Positions 35,518 to 44,421 of a stretch of DNA of 64,000 nt are shown in pieces; within the stretch, counting starts at the first letter, position 1; each line of letters begins with the position of its first letter. The DNA comes from an uncultured Paludibacter sp. (GTDB lineage: Bacteria > Bacteroidota > Bacteroidia > Bacteroidales > Paludibacteraceae), in contig CALFXE010000010.1 in assembly GCA_937927845.1 (NCBI GenBank), positions 62,001-126,000 on the forward strand, read 5' to 3'. Under the pieces are notes generated by a model, which was not told where the DNA came from, did not search any database, and saw only the letters and a list, made by a program, of their open reading frames with translations. The translations under genes were made by a program, and so were the position numbers.

Positions 35518-36291
35518 ATGAATAAACTATTAGTTTTAATAACTGCATTAGCAATAGTGTTTTCAGTCGAGGCGAAGGAAGCTAAACCCAAAAAAGAGAA
35601 GAAATCGAAATCTAAAGTTGAAGTTGTTCAAGAAGACATATTTAAAAATGATATTGACTCGATGAGTTATGCATTAGCAATAAACATAGCAACAGATCTT
35701 TCGAAAAACTTGAAGACTTTGCCTAATGAAGCATATAATTTAGATTTGTTTTTGACTGCTTTCAATTCAGTAATGAAGGGAGATTCAGTAAAATTTACTT
35801 CAGAATTATCGCAGGAGATTTTACAAAATTATTTCACCTTGGCACAAGAAAAAATTGAAAAAGAAAAACGTTCAGAAGGTGAAAAGTTTTTAACTGAGAA
35901 TGCAAAAAATCCTGCAATTCAGACAACTGCAAGTGGACTTCAATATTTAATAATAAAAGAATCAGACGGTCCGAAACCTTCAGCAACCGATAAAGTTAAG
36001 GTACATTACGAAGGAACTCTAATAGACGGAACAAAATTCGATAGTTCATATGATAGGGGAGAACCGATAGATTTTGTGCTTAATCAGGTAATACTCGGAT
36101 GGACAGAAGGTGTACAACTAATGTCAGTAGGTTCAAAGTATAAATTCTTTGTGCCTTACGAATTAGGTTATGGAGAACGCGGCGCAGGCGGAGTTATTCC
36201 TCCTTATGCAACATTAATATTTACAGTAGAATTACTTGATATTAACCCTCCTTCAATACAGGAACAAATTAAAGAATTAGAAATTAAATAA
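35518..36291 (+). CDS. FKBP-type peptidyl-prolyl isomerase, secreted
   Basis: 257 residues. A signal peptide (about 1-19) is followed by a lysine-rich stretch (KEAKPKKEKKSKSK), then the FKBP_N helical domain starting DSMSYALAINIATDL and a C-terminal FKBP domain (KVHYEGTLIDGTKFDSSYDRG, VILGWTEGVQLM, FFVPYELGYGERGAGG). Active-site aromatic and Asp residues are kept, so isomerase activity is expected in the periplasm. It follows the cytoplasmic paralogue by 34 bases. Confidence 0.93.
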   Translation: MNKLLVLITALAIVFSVEAKEAKPKKEKKSKSKVEVVQEDIFKNDIDSMSYALAINIATDLSKNLKTLPNEAYNLDLFLTAFNSVMKGDSVKFTSELSQEILQNYFTLAQEKIEKEKRSEGEKFLTENAKNPAIQTTASGLQYLIIKESDGPKPSATDKVKVHYEGTLIDGTKFDSSYDRGEPIDFVLNQVILGWTEGVQLMSVGSKYKFFVPYELGYGERGAGGVIPPYATLIFTVELLDINPPSIQEQIKELEIK

Positions 36292-36301
36292 AATAACAAA
36301 T

Positions 36302-36772
36302 ATGAGAAAGACAATTAATTTTATGTTATTAACTGCTGTAATTGCAGTGTTTTCATTTAGTTCATGTAACGATATTAAACCAAAAGAAGTTGCATTGAAA
36401 ACAATGAATGATAGTATTAATTACACTTTAGGTCAATGGCAAGGTGATATGTTTAAACAACAATATTTTGCAACAGATTCTACCGGTCAGCAATTGACTG
36501 CATTTGTTGAAGCGCTTGATAAGGCTTACAACACAAAAGATGCAGACGAAATGTATGACTTGGGTATTCAGGTAGGTAAATATTTCAATGATCAAATTAA
36601 AAATGGTTATTTTGGAGATTCTACATTAATAGGAAATGTGGATAAAATTATGACAGGATTGGTGAATGCTTTGAATGACTATCAAGAAGTAATTACTTCA
36701 GAAGAGGCAGATTCTATTGTACAGGCAATACAGCAAAAGGTTCAGTCTCAAAGATATGGTAATCAAAATTAA
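36302..36772 (+). CDS. Lipoprotein related to the FKBP_N domain, lacking the FKBP domain
   Basis: 156 residues. A lipoprotein signal ends in FSFSSC (Cys21 region). The rest (VALKTMNDSINYTLGQWQGDMFKQQYF) aligns with the N-terminal half of the next gene (VTLKSELDSLNYSFGYVNGKILKQYHL). The FKBP catalytic domain is absent: the protein ends at about the place where it would begin, with no frame remnant before the next gene. It could be a degenerate paralogue or a partner that dimerises with the full-length proteins. It lies 10 bases after the previous gene. Confidence 0.82.
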   Translation: MRKTINFMLLTAVIAVFSFSSCNDIKPKEVALKTMNDSINYTLGQWQGDMFKQQYFATDSTGQQLTAFVEALDKAYNTKDADEMYDLGIQVGKYFNDQIKNGYFGDSTLIGNVDKIMTGLVNALNDYQEVITSEEADSIVQAIQQKVQSQRYGNQN

Positions 36773-36812
36773 TTAATATCAAATAGTTTATCTTCAAATA
36801 AAAAAGAATAAT

Positions 36813-37673
36813 ATGAGAAAAATAAATATTATATGGACAATTATTGCTCTTGTAGCAATTGTTTCAACGTCTTGCTCTGATTATAAAGCAAAATCTGTAA
36901 CATTAAAATCTGAGTTGGATAGCTTAAACTATTCATTCGGATATGTAAATGGTAAAATCCTTAAACAATATCATCTTCAGAATGATAGTACAGGTAAAGG
37001 TGTTAAGTCATTAATGAAAGGTATAAAAGCCGGATTAAAAGAAAAAGAAGTTTCTGAAGATTTGAGAAATGTAACTGAAATGGGAGCAATGATTGGTAAT
37101 CAGTTAAAATCTAATCCTGATTTTTATAATGATTCTACTCTTAAAATGGATTATAAATTTCTCAGACAAGGTTTGATTAATGGAATTTCAGGTAAAGCTC
37201 TTGTGTTGGAAAATGATGATGCTCGTGATTATTTCAATACAACAATGGAGAAAGTCCAAGCTCAAAATTTAGAAGCAAAATATAAGGATAATAAAGAGTC
37301 CGGAATAAAATTCTTGGAAGAAAACGCTCAAAAAGAAGGTGTAATAACAACAGCTTCAGGCTTGCAATATGAAGTTATTAAACTTGGTAAGGGAGCGACT
37401 CCAACCTCTACTGATAAAGTTAAGGTTCATTATCATGGTACTTTGATTGATGGAACTGTGTTTGATAGTTCTATAGATAGAGGTCAGCCTACGGAATTTG
37501 GTGTTAATCAAGTTATTAAAGGTTGGACTGAAGGACTACAGTTGATGCCTGTCGGATCAAAATTCAAATTTTACATTCCACAAGAATTAGCATATGGCTC
37601 GCAAGATCATGGAACAATTAAACCATTTTCGACTTTAGTGTTCGAAGTTGAATTGCTTGCAGTTGTAAAATAA
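36813..37673 (+). CDS. FKBP-type peptidyl-prolyl isomerase, lipoprotein form
   Basis: 286 residues. A lipoprotein signal ends in STSC (about Cys21), followed by an FKBP_N domain (about 30-150) and a full FKBP domain (VKVHYHGTLIDGTVFDSSIDRG, VIKGWTEGLQLMPVGSKFKFYIP, ELAYGSQDHGTI). It should act as a membrane-anchored chaperone/isomerase in the periplasm. It is the fourth member of the tandem set and the closest relative of the preceding catalytic-domain-less lipoprotein. Confidence 0.93.
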   Translation: MRKINIIWTIIALVAIVSTSCSDYKAKSVTLKSELDSLNYSFGYVNGKILKQYHLQNDSTGKGVKSLMKGIKAGLKEKEVSEDLRNVTEMGAMIGNQLKSNPDFYNDSTLKMDYKFLRQGLINGISGKALVLENDDARDYFNTTMEKVQAQNLEAKYKDNKESGIKFLEENAQKEGVITTASGLQYEVIKLGKGATPTSTDKVKVHYHGTLIDGTVFDSSIDRGQPTEFGVNQVIKGWTEGLQLMPVGSKFKFYIPQELAYGSQDHGTIKPFSTLVFEVELLAVVK

Positions 37674-37741
37674 ATATTACATATTTTGGAATATAAACTT
37701 ATTATTGATCTTTAAGAATGTTTTAAGCTTAATTCTATGTT

Positions 37742-38197
37742 ATGGAGAAGATAGATCAATTAGACCGAAAAATACTACGTATTATAAGTCAGAATGCACG
37801 TATGCCGTTTAAGGATGTTGCAGAAGAGTGTGGTGTGTCGCGTGCTGCAATACATCAGCGTGTACAGCGATTGATAGATATGAACGTAATCATTGGATCA
37901 GGGTATATAGTGAATCCTAAAATGCTTGGTTATCAAATCAGTGTATATGTGGGAATTACTCTAGAACGAGGATCTATGTATAAAGAGGTTGTGAAGGAAT
38001 TGGATAAAATTCCTGAAATTGTGGAATCTCAATATACGCTCGGACCGTATACAGTTCTCATTAAATTATTTGCTAAAAACGACGCACATTTAATGGAGTT
38101 GCTAAACGGTAAAATTCAAGAAATTCCGGGAGTTGTTTCAACAGAAACTCTTACATCATTAGATCAACATATAAGAAGAACAATTCCAATAGAATAA
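37742..38197 (+). CDS. Lrp/AsnC family transcriptional regulator
   Basis: 151 residues. The N-terminal helix-turn-helix reads LDRKILRIISQNARMPFKDVAEECGVSRAAIHQRVQRL (about 7-44). The rest is the RAM/AsnC ligand domain with GxYTV-like YTLGPYTVLIKL. Lrp/AsnC proteins form octamers and sense amino acids. The next gene is trpS and the tryptophanase-family gene is some 17 kb away, so an aromatic amino acid effector is possible but not shown. Confidence 0.93.
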   Translation: MEKIDQLDRKILRIISQNARMPFKDVAEECGVSRAAIHQRVQRLIDMNVIIGSGYIVNPKMLGYQISVYVGITLERGSMYKEVVKELDKIPEIVESQYTLGPYTVLIKLFAKNDAHLMELLNGKIQEIPGVVSTETLTSLDQHIRRTIPIE

Positions 38198-38243
38198 AAA
38201 TTAAAAGACTATTGAGACTATCTCTGATGTTAATTTCATAAAA

Positions 38244-39239
38244 ATGGAAACAGTTGTTAGCGGTATCAGACCGACAGGTAATCTGCATCTTGGTAATTAT
38301 TTTGGTGCACTAAAGAATTTTATTGACATGCAAAATGAGCATGATTGTTATTTCTTTATTGCAGATTATCATTCTTTAACCACACACCCAACTCCTATGG
38401 ATTTGCATGGGAATGTGAAACAGGTGCTTGTAGAGTATCTTGCTGCCGGATTAGACCCCGAAAAAGCAACTTTGTATATTCAAAGTGATGTGCCTGAAAC
38501 CGCTGAATTATATTTGTTTCTCAATATGAATGCATATATCGGAGAATTGGAGAGATGTACATCGTTTAAAGATAAAATTCGTCAACAACCACAAAATGTA
38601 AATGCAGGCTTACTTACTTACCCTACACTTATGGCTGCGGATATTATTATTCATAAAGCTACAAAAGTGCCGGTAGGTAAAGACCAAGAGCAACATTTAG
38701 AGATGACACGTCAGTTTTCCAACCGCTTTAATCGCATGTATAACGTTGAGTATTTCCCTGAGCCGCAAGCTTTTAATTTCGGACAAAATCTTGTTAAAAT
38801 TCCCGGACTTAATGGCTCAGGTAAAATGGGTAAGTCGGAAGGAGAGGGTAATGCAATTTTCTTAGCAGATACTCCCGAAGCTATCAGAAAAAAGGTTATG
38901 AAAGCAGTAACTGATAGCGGACCAACTATTCCCAATCAGGAAAAACCGGAAGTAATTCAGAATATATTTCAGTTGATGAGTGTTGTGTCGACTAAAGACA
39001 CTTATGATTATTTCAACGAGAAATACAATTCATGTCAGATAAGATACGGCGACATGAAGAAACAGTTAGCCGAAGACATGATAAACTTCACAGCTCCATT
39101 TCGTGAAAAAATTAACGAAATGTTGAAGGATGAAGCATATATATCCAAAGTTGCACGACTTGGTAAAGAAAAGGCTCAGGCAAGTGCAGCAAAAACAGTA
39201 AAAGAAGTAAGAGAAATCATCGGATTCAAAAGTTTCTAA
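38244..39239 (+). CDS. trpS: Tryptophanyl-tRNA synthetase
   Basis: 331 residues, the standard bacterial length for this class I synthetase. It charges tRNA-Trp. The HIGH-type motif is TGNLHLGNYFG (around residue 11-21) and the KMSKS-type motif is SGKMGKSEG (around 194-202). GKDQEQHLEMTR is the conserved Trp-binding region. No T-box or leader is visible. It starts 46 bases after the Lrp/AsnC gene. Confidence 0.97.
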   Translation: METVVSGIRPTGNLHLGNYFGALKNFIDMQNEHDCYFFIADYHSLTTHPTPMDLHGNVKQVLVEYLAAGLDPEKATLYIQSDVPETAELYLFLNMNAYIGELERCTSFKDKIRQQPQNVNAGLLTYPTLMAADIIIHKATKVPVGKDQEQHLEMTRQFSNRFNRMYNVEYFPEPQAFNFGQNLVKIPGLNGSGKMGKSEGEGNAIFLADTPEAIRKKVMKAVTDSGPTIPNQEKPEVIQNIFQLMSVVSTKDTYDYFNEKYNSCQIRYGDMKKQLAEDMINFTAPFREKINEMLKDEAYISKVARLGKEKAQASAAKTVKEVREIIGFKSF

Positions 39240-39310
39240 AATTTGATATTTCTCTTGCAACTAAACCTAATCTTAACGCATCTGTAATTAAATTTAAAAT
39301 TTAAATATTT

Positions 39311-40075
39311 ATGAGGAAAATTATTAAAATTTTGTTTATTCTCCTTTTTGGAAGCTTATTACAAGCACATGCAGTACTACCACAAAAACTATCTTTATCT
39401 GTTGATTTTGGTTATAAAGGTTTAACGGCTGAACTAAATGACGCATGGCCTGTCAGACAAGACGTTGGGTCAGTTAGCAGTTACACCAACCGAAATGTAA
39501 ACATCAATGCAGAGATGAATTTTCTTGGATTATCGGCAGAATATGCTTTAGATAATAGATTTTCTCTAATCTCAGGATTAAGATTTATCACGCTGGAAAG
39601 TGATGCAATTAAGAATGATTATGATAGAGGTGGTAGCTTTTTTCTACGGTTGAACAGTTTAGGTTCACAGGTCGAGTATACACGAATTAGAAAAATTAGA
39701 GAAGAATCAGGCTTTATAGGTATACCGATTGAGCTTAAATATACTCCGTTTAATTTGGGGTTTGTGTCTCTTTACACCAAATTATCCACAGAATTCGCTT
39801 ATCGTGTTTCACATTTAACAGATATAGAATTCAAACTGACTGAAATGGAGGCATATGAGAAATCTGTTTTAAATGATTTGAATATTAAATCTAATCCATT
39901 CTACTCTTCTATTTACATCACATTCGGTGCAAAATTCAAATTGAGTAAATCAATTTATGCTTCATTAGATTTATTCACTCCTGCTTTCTACATGACAGAA
40001 AATAATTCGAGTTTATTAGATATTTCAAATATTTCAGGGACTCAATTCTCATTGGTTTTTCCTTTAAATAAGTAA
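39311..40075 (+). CDS. Outer-membrane beta-barrel protein
   Basis: 254 residues with a signal peptide (about 1-22, ending LLQAHA). The remainder alternates hydrophobic and polar residues in a pattern typical of an outer-membrane beta-barrel, with segments such as SLSVDFGYKGLTAEL, FSLISGLRFITLES and IYITFGAKFKL. It resembles the OMP_b-brl family of Bacteroidota porin-like proteins. Role unknown. The next gene is a lipoprotein 18 bases downstream and probably co-expressed. Confidence 0.75.
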   Translation: MRKIIKILFILLFGSLLQAHAVLPQKLSLSVDFGYKGLTAELNDAWPVRQDVGSVSSYTNRNVNINAEMNFLGLSAEYALDNRFSLISGLRFITLESDAIKNDYDRGGSFFLRLNSLGSQVEYTRIRKIREESGFIGIPIELKYTPFNLGFVSLYTKLSTEFAYRVSHLTDIEFKLTEMEAYEKSVLNDLNIKSNPFYSSIYITFGAKFKLSKSIYASLDLFTPAFYMTENNSSLLDISNISGTQFSLVFPLNK

Positions 40076-40093
40076 CACAAAATAGATATTATT

Positions 40094-40714
40094 ATGAACA
40101 ATATATTCAAAACAACAATTGTGTCACTTTTGGTTATAGTGACCTTTACAGTAAGCTCTTGTAGCAGTGAAGATGTTGAGCTATCTCAATCTGTTTATAT
40201 AGAAGATTATGATGCTCCGGGATTACCGATTTATTCGGAATGGGGTTATAATACTTTTGGAATGTACATAGATAAAACGCCTTTTGTATCCACAAACGAA
40301 TTTCAGCCATCTAAAATTTATATACGACCTGATACTTTTAACATTGACTTAAAAGGTAAATACGGAACATATTCAGCAGTTATGCGTATATCTTTAAAAG
40401 GATTCACACCAAATGATTATCCCGATTTAGTGGTGTTGAATGATTCTTTAATCAATTTAAAAAGTAATAATTGCGTAGTTACTTTAGACTACAACGGTAT
40501 AAAAATGAAGTTAGACATCATACAAGGTGATATTTTATTCAAAAAAGTTCAGAAATTATATGTTGACAAAGAGTTAGTAAGAACTAATTTATCCGGTAAA
40601 ATTCAAATCAAGACCTTTATTAACAATGAACCTGTTTCAATCAATAATGGAAGATTTGATTTAGGCATTGGCTATAATAACTTTTTTAATCTGATAGAAT
40701 ATTTGGGCAACTGA
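40094..40714 (+). CDS. Lipoprotein of unknown function
   Basis: 206 residues. The lipoprotein signal ends VTFTVSSC (about Cys23). The mature protein is beta-rich with conserved-looking aromatic and proline positions (EDYDAPGLPIYSEWGYNTFG). No domain was recognised. It follows the beta-barrel protein with an 18-base gap and may form an envelope pair with it. Confidence 0.72.
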   Translation: MNNIFKTTIVSLLVIVTFTVSSCSSEDVELSQSVYIEDYDAPGLPIYSEWGYNTFGMYIDKTPFVSTNEFQPSKIYIRPDTFNIDLKGKYGTYSAVMRISLKGFTPNDYPDLVVLNDSLINLKSNNCVVTLDYNGIKMKLDIIQGDILFKKVQKLYVDKELVRTNLSGKIQIKTFINNEPVSINNGRFDLGIGYNNFFNLIEYLGN

Positions 40715-40883
40715 TTAGATAGTATTGTTGAGTAAAGAAACTTTATTAACTTTACATCAATATTTTTTGTACAGAGCCTAAAGAATAGGCATTTAAAAAC
40801 AATTGGAGGACAGTTCGAAGTATTTGAAACATTAAAGGTCGAAGAACATACAACTCAATACGGTAAAATAAACAATAAATAAC

Positions 40884-42461
40884 ATGTCTGAATATATATC
40901 AATAAGTGAAGCAAGTTTATGGGCATCAGAGTATTTAGAGAAGAATGTCACAACCTCTAACATTTCTTATCTTATTCAGTATGGTAGAATTTCCAAAATC
41001 GGAAAAAATGGCTCCACGTTAATTGCCAAAGAAGAATTAATAAATTATTATAAAGGTCAAAAGAAAACTAAGCAAGCATCATGGAAAGACGAATTAGGAG
41101 AAGACCTTAATTGGACTTTATCTTTTGACCAATATAAAGAATCAGAAACAACAAAACACGTACATAGGCTTCACCCATATAAAGGGAAATTTATTCCACA
41201 ATTAGTTGAATATTTCCTCGATACACACACAGACAAGTTTAAAAAAGAAGTTTATTTCGAAAAAGGTGATATTGTACTTGACCCATTTTCTGGAAGTGGA
41301 ACTACTATGGTTCAAGCCTGTGAGTTAGGAATACATGCAGTTGGTGTAGATATTTCTGCTTTTAATTCTTTAATTGGTAATTGTAAGGTTATTCATTATG
41401 ACATAAATGATGTTCAAACTGAAATAAATAGAATCACTAAGTCTCTAAAATTATTTTTAGAAAACTCACATACAGTTGAATTTGAAGTTAAACTTTTACA
41501 AGCACTAAACGTATTTAATAATAAACATTTTCCTGTCCCTGATTATAAGTACAAGGTTCACAGAAAAGAGATTAACGAGAAGGAATACGGTAAAGAAAAA
41601 GAATTGGAATTCTTACCGGTTTTCAATAACTTAGTTGAAGAATACAACATTAAATTACGGCAGGAAAAAGAGGATACTTTCCTTGATAAATGGTACTCCA
41701 ATCATGTCAGAGAAGAAATTCAATTTGTCTTTGATGAAATTAAAAAGATACAAAACGAATATACCAAAAGGATTGTGAGTGTAATTTTAAGTCGTACAAT
41801 CAGAAGCTGTAGGGCAACAACTCACGCAGATTTAGCTACACTTTTAGAACCTGTAACTACAACATATTACTGTGGAAAACATGGGAAAATATGTAAGCCA
41901 CTGTTTTCTATTCTAAAATGGTGGGAAAGTTATTCTAGAGACACAATTAAACGATTAGTTGAATATGATCGGTTAAGAAAACCTACTTATCATTCGTGTT
42001 TAACCGGAGACAGTAGGACAATAGATATTGTTGGTGAATTGAAGAAGAAAAACCCTAAATTTGCTGAATTAATTTCAAAACAAAAAATCAAAGGTATTTT
42101 CTCCTCTCCTCCTTATGTTGGCTTAATAGACTATCACGAACAACATGCTTATGCTTATGATTTATTTGGTTTTGAGAGAAAAGATGAATTAGAAATTGGA
42201 CCGCTTTACAAAGGGCAAGGTAGGGAAGCAAAGCAAAGTTACATTGAAGGGATAAGTGCTGTATTGATTAATGCTAAAAGATTTTTAGTTGATGATTATG
42301 ATGTTTTTCTTGTCGCAAATGATAAGTACAATATGTATCCAACTATTGCAGAAAATGCAGGGATGAAAATTGTCAATCAATATAAGCGACCTGTATTAAA
42401 CCGGACAGAGAAGGATAAAGGTGCATATTCGGAGATAATTTTTCATTTAAAAAGTAAGTGA
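40884..42461 (+). CDS. DNA methyltransferase of a type II restriction system
   Basis: 525 residues. The N-terminal ~55 residues look like an excisionase/MerR-type winged helix (SISEASLWASEYLEKNVTT). SAM-binding motif I is LDPFSGSGTTMVQA (132-145). The catalytic motif IV is SSPPY at 407-411, so the product is N4-methylcytosine or N6-methyladenine. Motif I precedes motif IV with about 270 residues between them, an alpha-class-like order in which the insert probably reads the target. It precedes a TdeIII-like nuclease gene by 37 bases, making a restriction-modification pair. Confidence 0.9.
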   Translation: MSEYISISEASLWASEYLEKNVTTSNISYLIQYGRISKIGKNGSTLIAKEELINYYKGQKKTKQASWKDELGEDLNWTLSFDQYKESETTKHVHRLHPYKGKFIPQLVEYFLDTHTDKFKKEVYFEKGDIVLDPFSGSGTTMVQACELGIHAVGVDISAFNSLIGNCKVIHYDINDVQTEINRITKSLKLFLENSHTVEFEVKLLQALNVFNNKHFPVPDYKYKVHRKEINEKEYGKEKELEFLPVFNNLVEEYNIKLRQEKEDTFLDKWYSNHVREEIQFVFDEIKKIQNEYTKRIVSVILSRTIRSCRATTHADLATLLEPVTTTYYCGKHGKICKPLFSILKWWESYSRDTIKRLVEYDRLRKPTYHSCLTGDSRTIDIVGELKKKNPKFAELISKQKIKGIFSSPPYVGLIDYHEQHAYAYDLFGFERKDELEIGPLYKGQGREAKQSYIEGISAVLINAKRFLVDDYDVFLVANDKYNMYPTIAENAGMKIVNQYKRPVLNRTEKDKGAYSEIIFHLKSK

Positions 42462-42473
42462 TAAAAATAAATC

Positions 42474-42484
42474 AAGGAGGTGAT
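42474..42484 (+). promoter_or_regulatory. Perfect Shine-Dalgarno-like AAGGAGGTGAT before the nuclease gene
   Basis: This 11-mer is fully complementary to the bacterial 16S rRNA 3' end, unlike other starts in the window. It lies 14 bases before the ATG at 42499, wider than the ideal 5-9. No nearer in-frame start codon exists: the in-frame codons back to the TAA at 42484-42486 contain no ATG, GTG or TTG. Confidence 0.55.
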
Positions 42485-42498
42485 AAAAGAATAAATTT

Positions 42499-43554
42499 AT
42501 GGCACTAACATCTAAACAAAAAGAAAAAATATCTATTGAGGTAATCAAAACCTTAGTTACGAGATTTGAAAGTTTTCCGGAAGATGCTTCAAACAATAGA
42601 AATGCACCATTTCACGAATCCTTTTTAAGGGCATTTTCAGATAAACTAAATGGAAAAGTTTCTGACACTCCTTTTTTCATTAGTTTGAGTAGTTGGCTTC
42701 AAGGTTTGAACACAACATTGGGACAAACTTTTTTTGAAAATGTTGCTCATCATTTGAGCAATGGTGAAAAAAGAGAATATACTTCAAAACGACTTGGCAA
42801 TTTGCCTATAAAGCAAAGTCAGAGAAATCATATTGCTCAAATAATAGCAGATTTAAGTAATGCTACATCAACTCCAAATCTTAATAGTGAAAATACTTTA
42901 TTATTTGCACAATACAACGATGCTGATATAAATGCAATGGACTTTTCAGCAGATGTGTTTATTGAAGATGCTACAAGGGTTATTGCAATCGAGCTGAAGT
43001 CCGTTAAACCTAATTCTGGAGAAATGAAAGGTGAGAAACAGAAAATACTTGAGGGAAAAGCCGCATTACATAATCATTTTCCTGGCAAGCAAATTCATTT
43101 TTATATTGGTTTTCCTTTTGACCCAACGGTAAATCCCACAAATGAAGCAGTTACAAGTTATGACAAACCACGGTTTCTTGGGTCAATTATCAATATGAAT
43201 AAATATTTTGCTACAAATGAATCCCTTGTCGCAAATGAACTCTGGGATTTAATTTCTGATCAACAAAATACAATGGAAGAAATTTTAGCTATAATAAATA
43301 CAATTTCTACTACTGCATTCTTAAACAAATTTCAATTATTATGTGACAATACTAAAAGATTAGTATCAGAGTATAGAACACAATTATACGAATGGAATTT
43401 AGTTTCTGAAACAGAACTAATCGACAACAATAATACTATAATTCAGAAAATTGCTAATGACAGAGCCCTAACAAGGATATATAATAAAACAGCCTTTGAC
43501 AGCAAAGGAAATTATAATGTTGAAAGGTACGCATCTTTAAAAGAATTAATCTAA
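42499..43554 (+). CDS. TdeIII-like type II restriction endonuclease
   Basis: 351 residues. Residues 150-170 carry a PD-(D/E)xK core: DVFIEDATRVIAIELKSVK, with Asp152 and Glu165-x-Lys167. The upstream part (PFHESFLRAFSDKLNG...SWLQGLNTTLGQTFFENVAH) matches the general pattern of TdeIII-family nucleases, which cut double-stranded DNA at a short palindrome. The prototype TdeIII is reported to read GGNCC. I infer the family from memory of that pattern, and the target of this one is not shown. It follows the methyltransferase and is likely co-transcribed. Confidence 0.78.
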   Translation: MALTSKQKEKISIEVIKTLVTRFESFPEDASNNRNAPFHESFLRAFSDKLNGKVSDTPFFISLSSWLQGLNTTLGQTFFENVAHHLSNGEKREYTSKRLGNLPIKQSQRNHIAQIIADLSNATSTPNLNSENTLLFAQYNDADINAMDFSADVFIEDATRVIAIELKSVKPNSGEMKGEKQKILEGKAALHNHFPGKQIHFYIGFPFDPTVNPTNEAVTSYDKPRFLGSIINMNKYFATNESLVANELWDLISDQQNTMEEILAIINTISTTAFLNKFQLLCDNTKRLVSEYRTQLYEWNLVSETELIDNNNTIIQKIANDRALTRIYNKTAFDSKGNYNVERYASLKELI

Positions 43555-43613
43555 TGCAAACCATGCATAATAAAAATAACCTACACAATAGAGAACAATA
43601 AATATGATTTTTT

Positions 43614-43643
43614 TGTAACCAAATTTGACGACTAATAGTCTAA
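43614..43643 (+). promoter_or_regulatory. Possible ECF-type promoter upstream of the AhpD-like gene
   Basis: TGTAAC (43614-43619) and GTCTAA (43638-43643) are 18 bases apart, resembling ECF sigma-factor -35/-10 elements in Bacteroidota. The spacing is one or two bases longer than usual. Weak. Confidence 0.25.
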
Positions 43644-43763
43644 TGAATGTGGATTCACAATGAAAAGGAAAGCAAATCAACACTTTAACATTGCTAATTT
43701 ATGTTATTTATTCAACCTTTTATAATGTTGGTTTGTTTTAAAGAAGAATATATAAATAACATT

Positions 43764-44198
43764 ATGAAACGAATTAATATTTTGCAGGCAGACCCAAAAG
43801 CTCTTGAAGCTATGTTGGGCTTAGAAAAGTACGCTTCTAATAGCGGACTTGATCATAAACTGTATGAATTGATAAAAACCAGAGCATCGCAAATCAACGG
43901 CTGTGCATATTGTTTGAACATGCATACACGTGACGCAATGAAGATTGGCGAATCGGCACAAAGGCTATTTCTGCTTGATGCTTGGCGCGAAACAGAACTT
44001 TTTACGCCTAAAGAGAGAGCAGCGTTGGCTTTATCCGAAGCAGTTACATTAGTTTCTGTCGGGCATGTACCTGATGAGGTTTATCAAGAAGCTGCGGAAC
44101 ATCTTTCTGAGAAAGAATTAATTGCTGTCGTAATGGCTACCGTAACCATTAATAGCTGGAACAGGATAGCAATTGCATCAAGATCGGAGTTGGATTGA
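43764..44198 (+). CDS. AhpD-like carboxymuconolactone decarboxylase family protein
   Basis: 144 residues from the ATG at 43764 (MKRINILQADPKAL). The frame extends 21 codons upstream to 43701, but that part reads like untranslated leader. The active-site motif is QINGCAYCLNMHTRDA with CxxC and His, the AhpD-type redox centre. The family includes alkylhydroperoxidases and decarboxylases, and this small form is usually a peroxidase-like protein. It ends with the terminator at 44225-44259. Confidence 0.9.
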   Translation: MKRINILQADPKALEAMLGLEKYASNSGLDHKLYELIKTRASQINGCAYCLNMHTRDAMKIGESAQRLFLLDAWRETELFTPKERAALALSEAVTLVSVGHVPDEVYQEAAEHLSEKELIAVVMATVTINSWNRIAIASRSELD

Positions 44199-44224
44199 GA
44201 TAAAATAAATTAATAATCAAGATT

Positions 44225-44259
44225 AAGCTGTAATTACAAATGTAATTACGGCTTTTTTA
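44225..44259 (+). terminator. Terminator after the AhpD-like gene
   Basis: AAGCTGTAATTAC pairs with GTAATTACGGCTT, with one G-U pair, around a short AAAT loop. It is followed by a T-run and lies 26 bases after the stop. Confidence 0.85.
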
Positions 44260-44371
44260 TTTTTAGGATATCACCAAAAATTAGTACCAATAATGTATAC
44301 GATTAAAAAAAAAGTTGTCAAAATAACCCTAAAATAACTCATAAATAACCTTAAACTTAACCTATGACCCC

Positions 44372-44379
44372 TTACTTTG
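44372..44379 (+). promoter_or_regulatory. Possible -7 box for the PUL
   Basis: TTACTTTG resembles TAnnTTTG with one base missing (TA-C-TTTG), 42 bases before the ATG at 44422. The nearest candidate start of the PUL transcript. Confidence 0.35.
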
Positions 44380-44421
44380 TAATTAAAAATTATTAATCAC
44401 AAAATTCTAATTTTAAGCAAA

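Noticed and set aside
40884..43554. Mobile element ends around the restriction pair
   Set aside because: No transposase, integrase or matching terminal repeats could be found by eye at either side.
43701..43763. 21-codon extension of the AhpD-like protein
   Set aside because: MLFIQPFIMLVCFKEE has no match to the family, whose members start at MKRINILQ.
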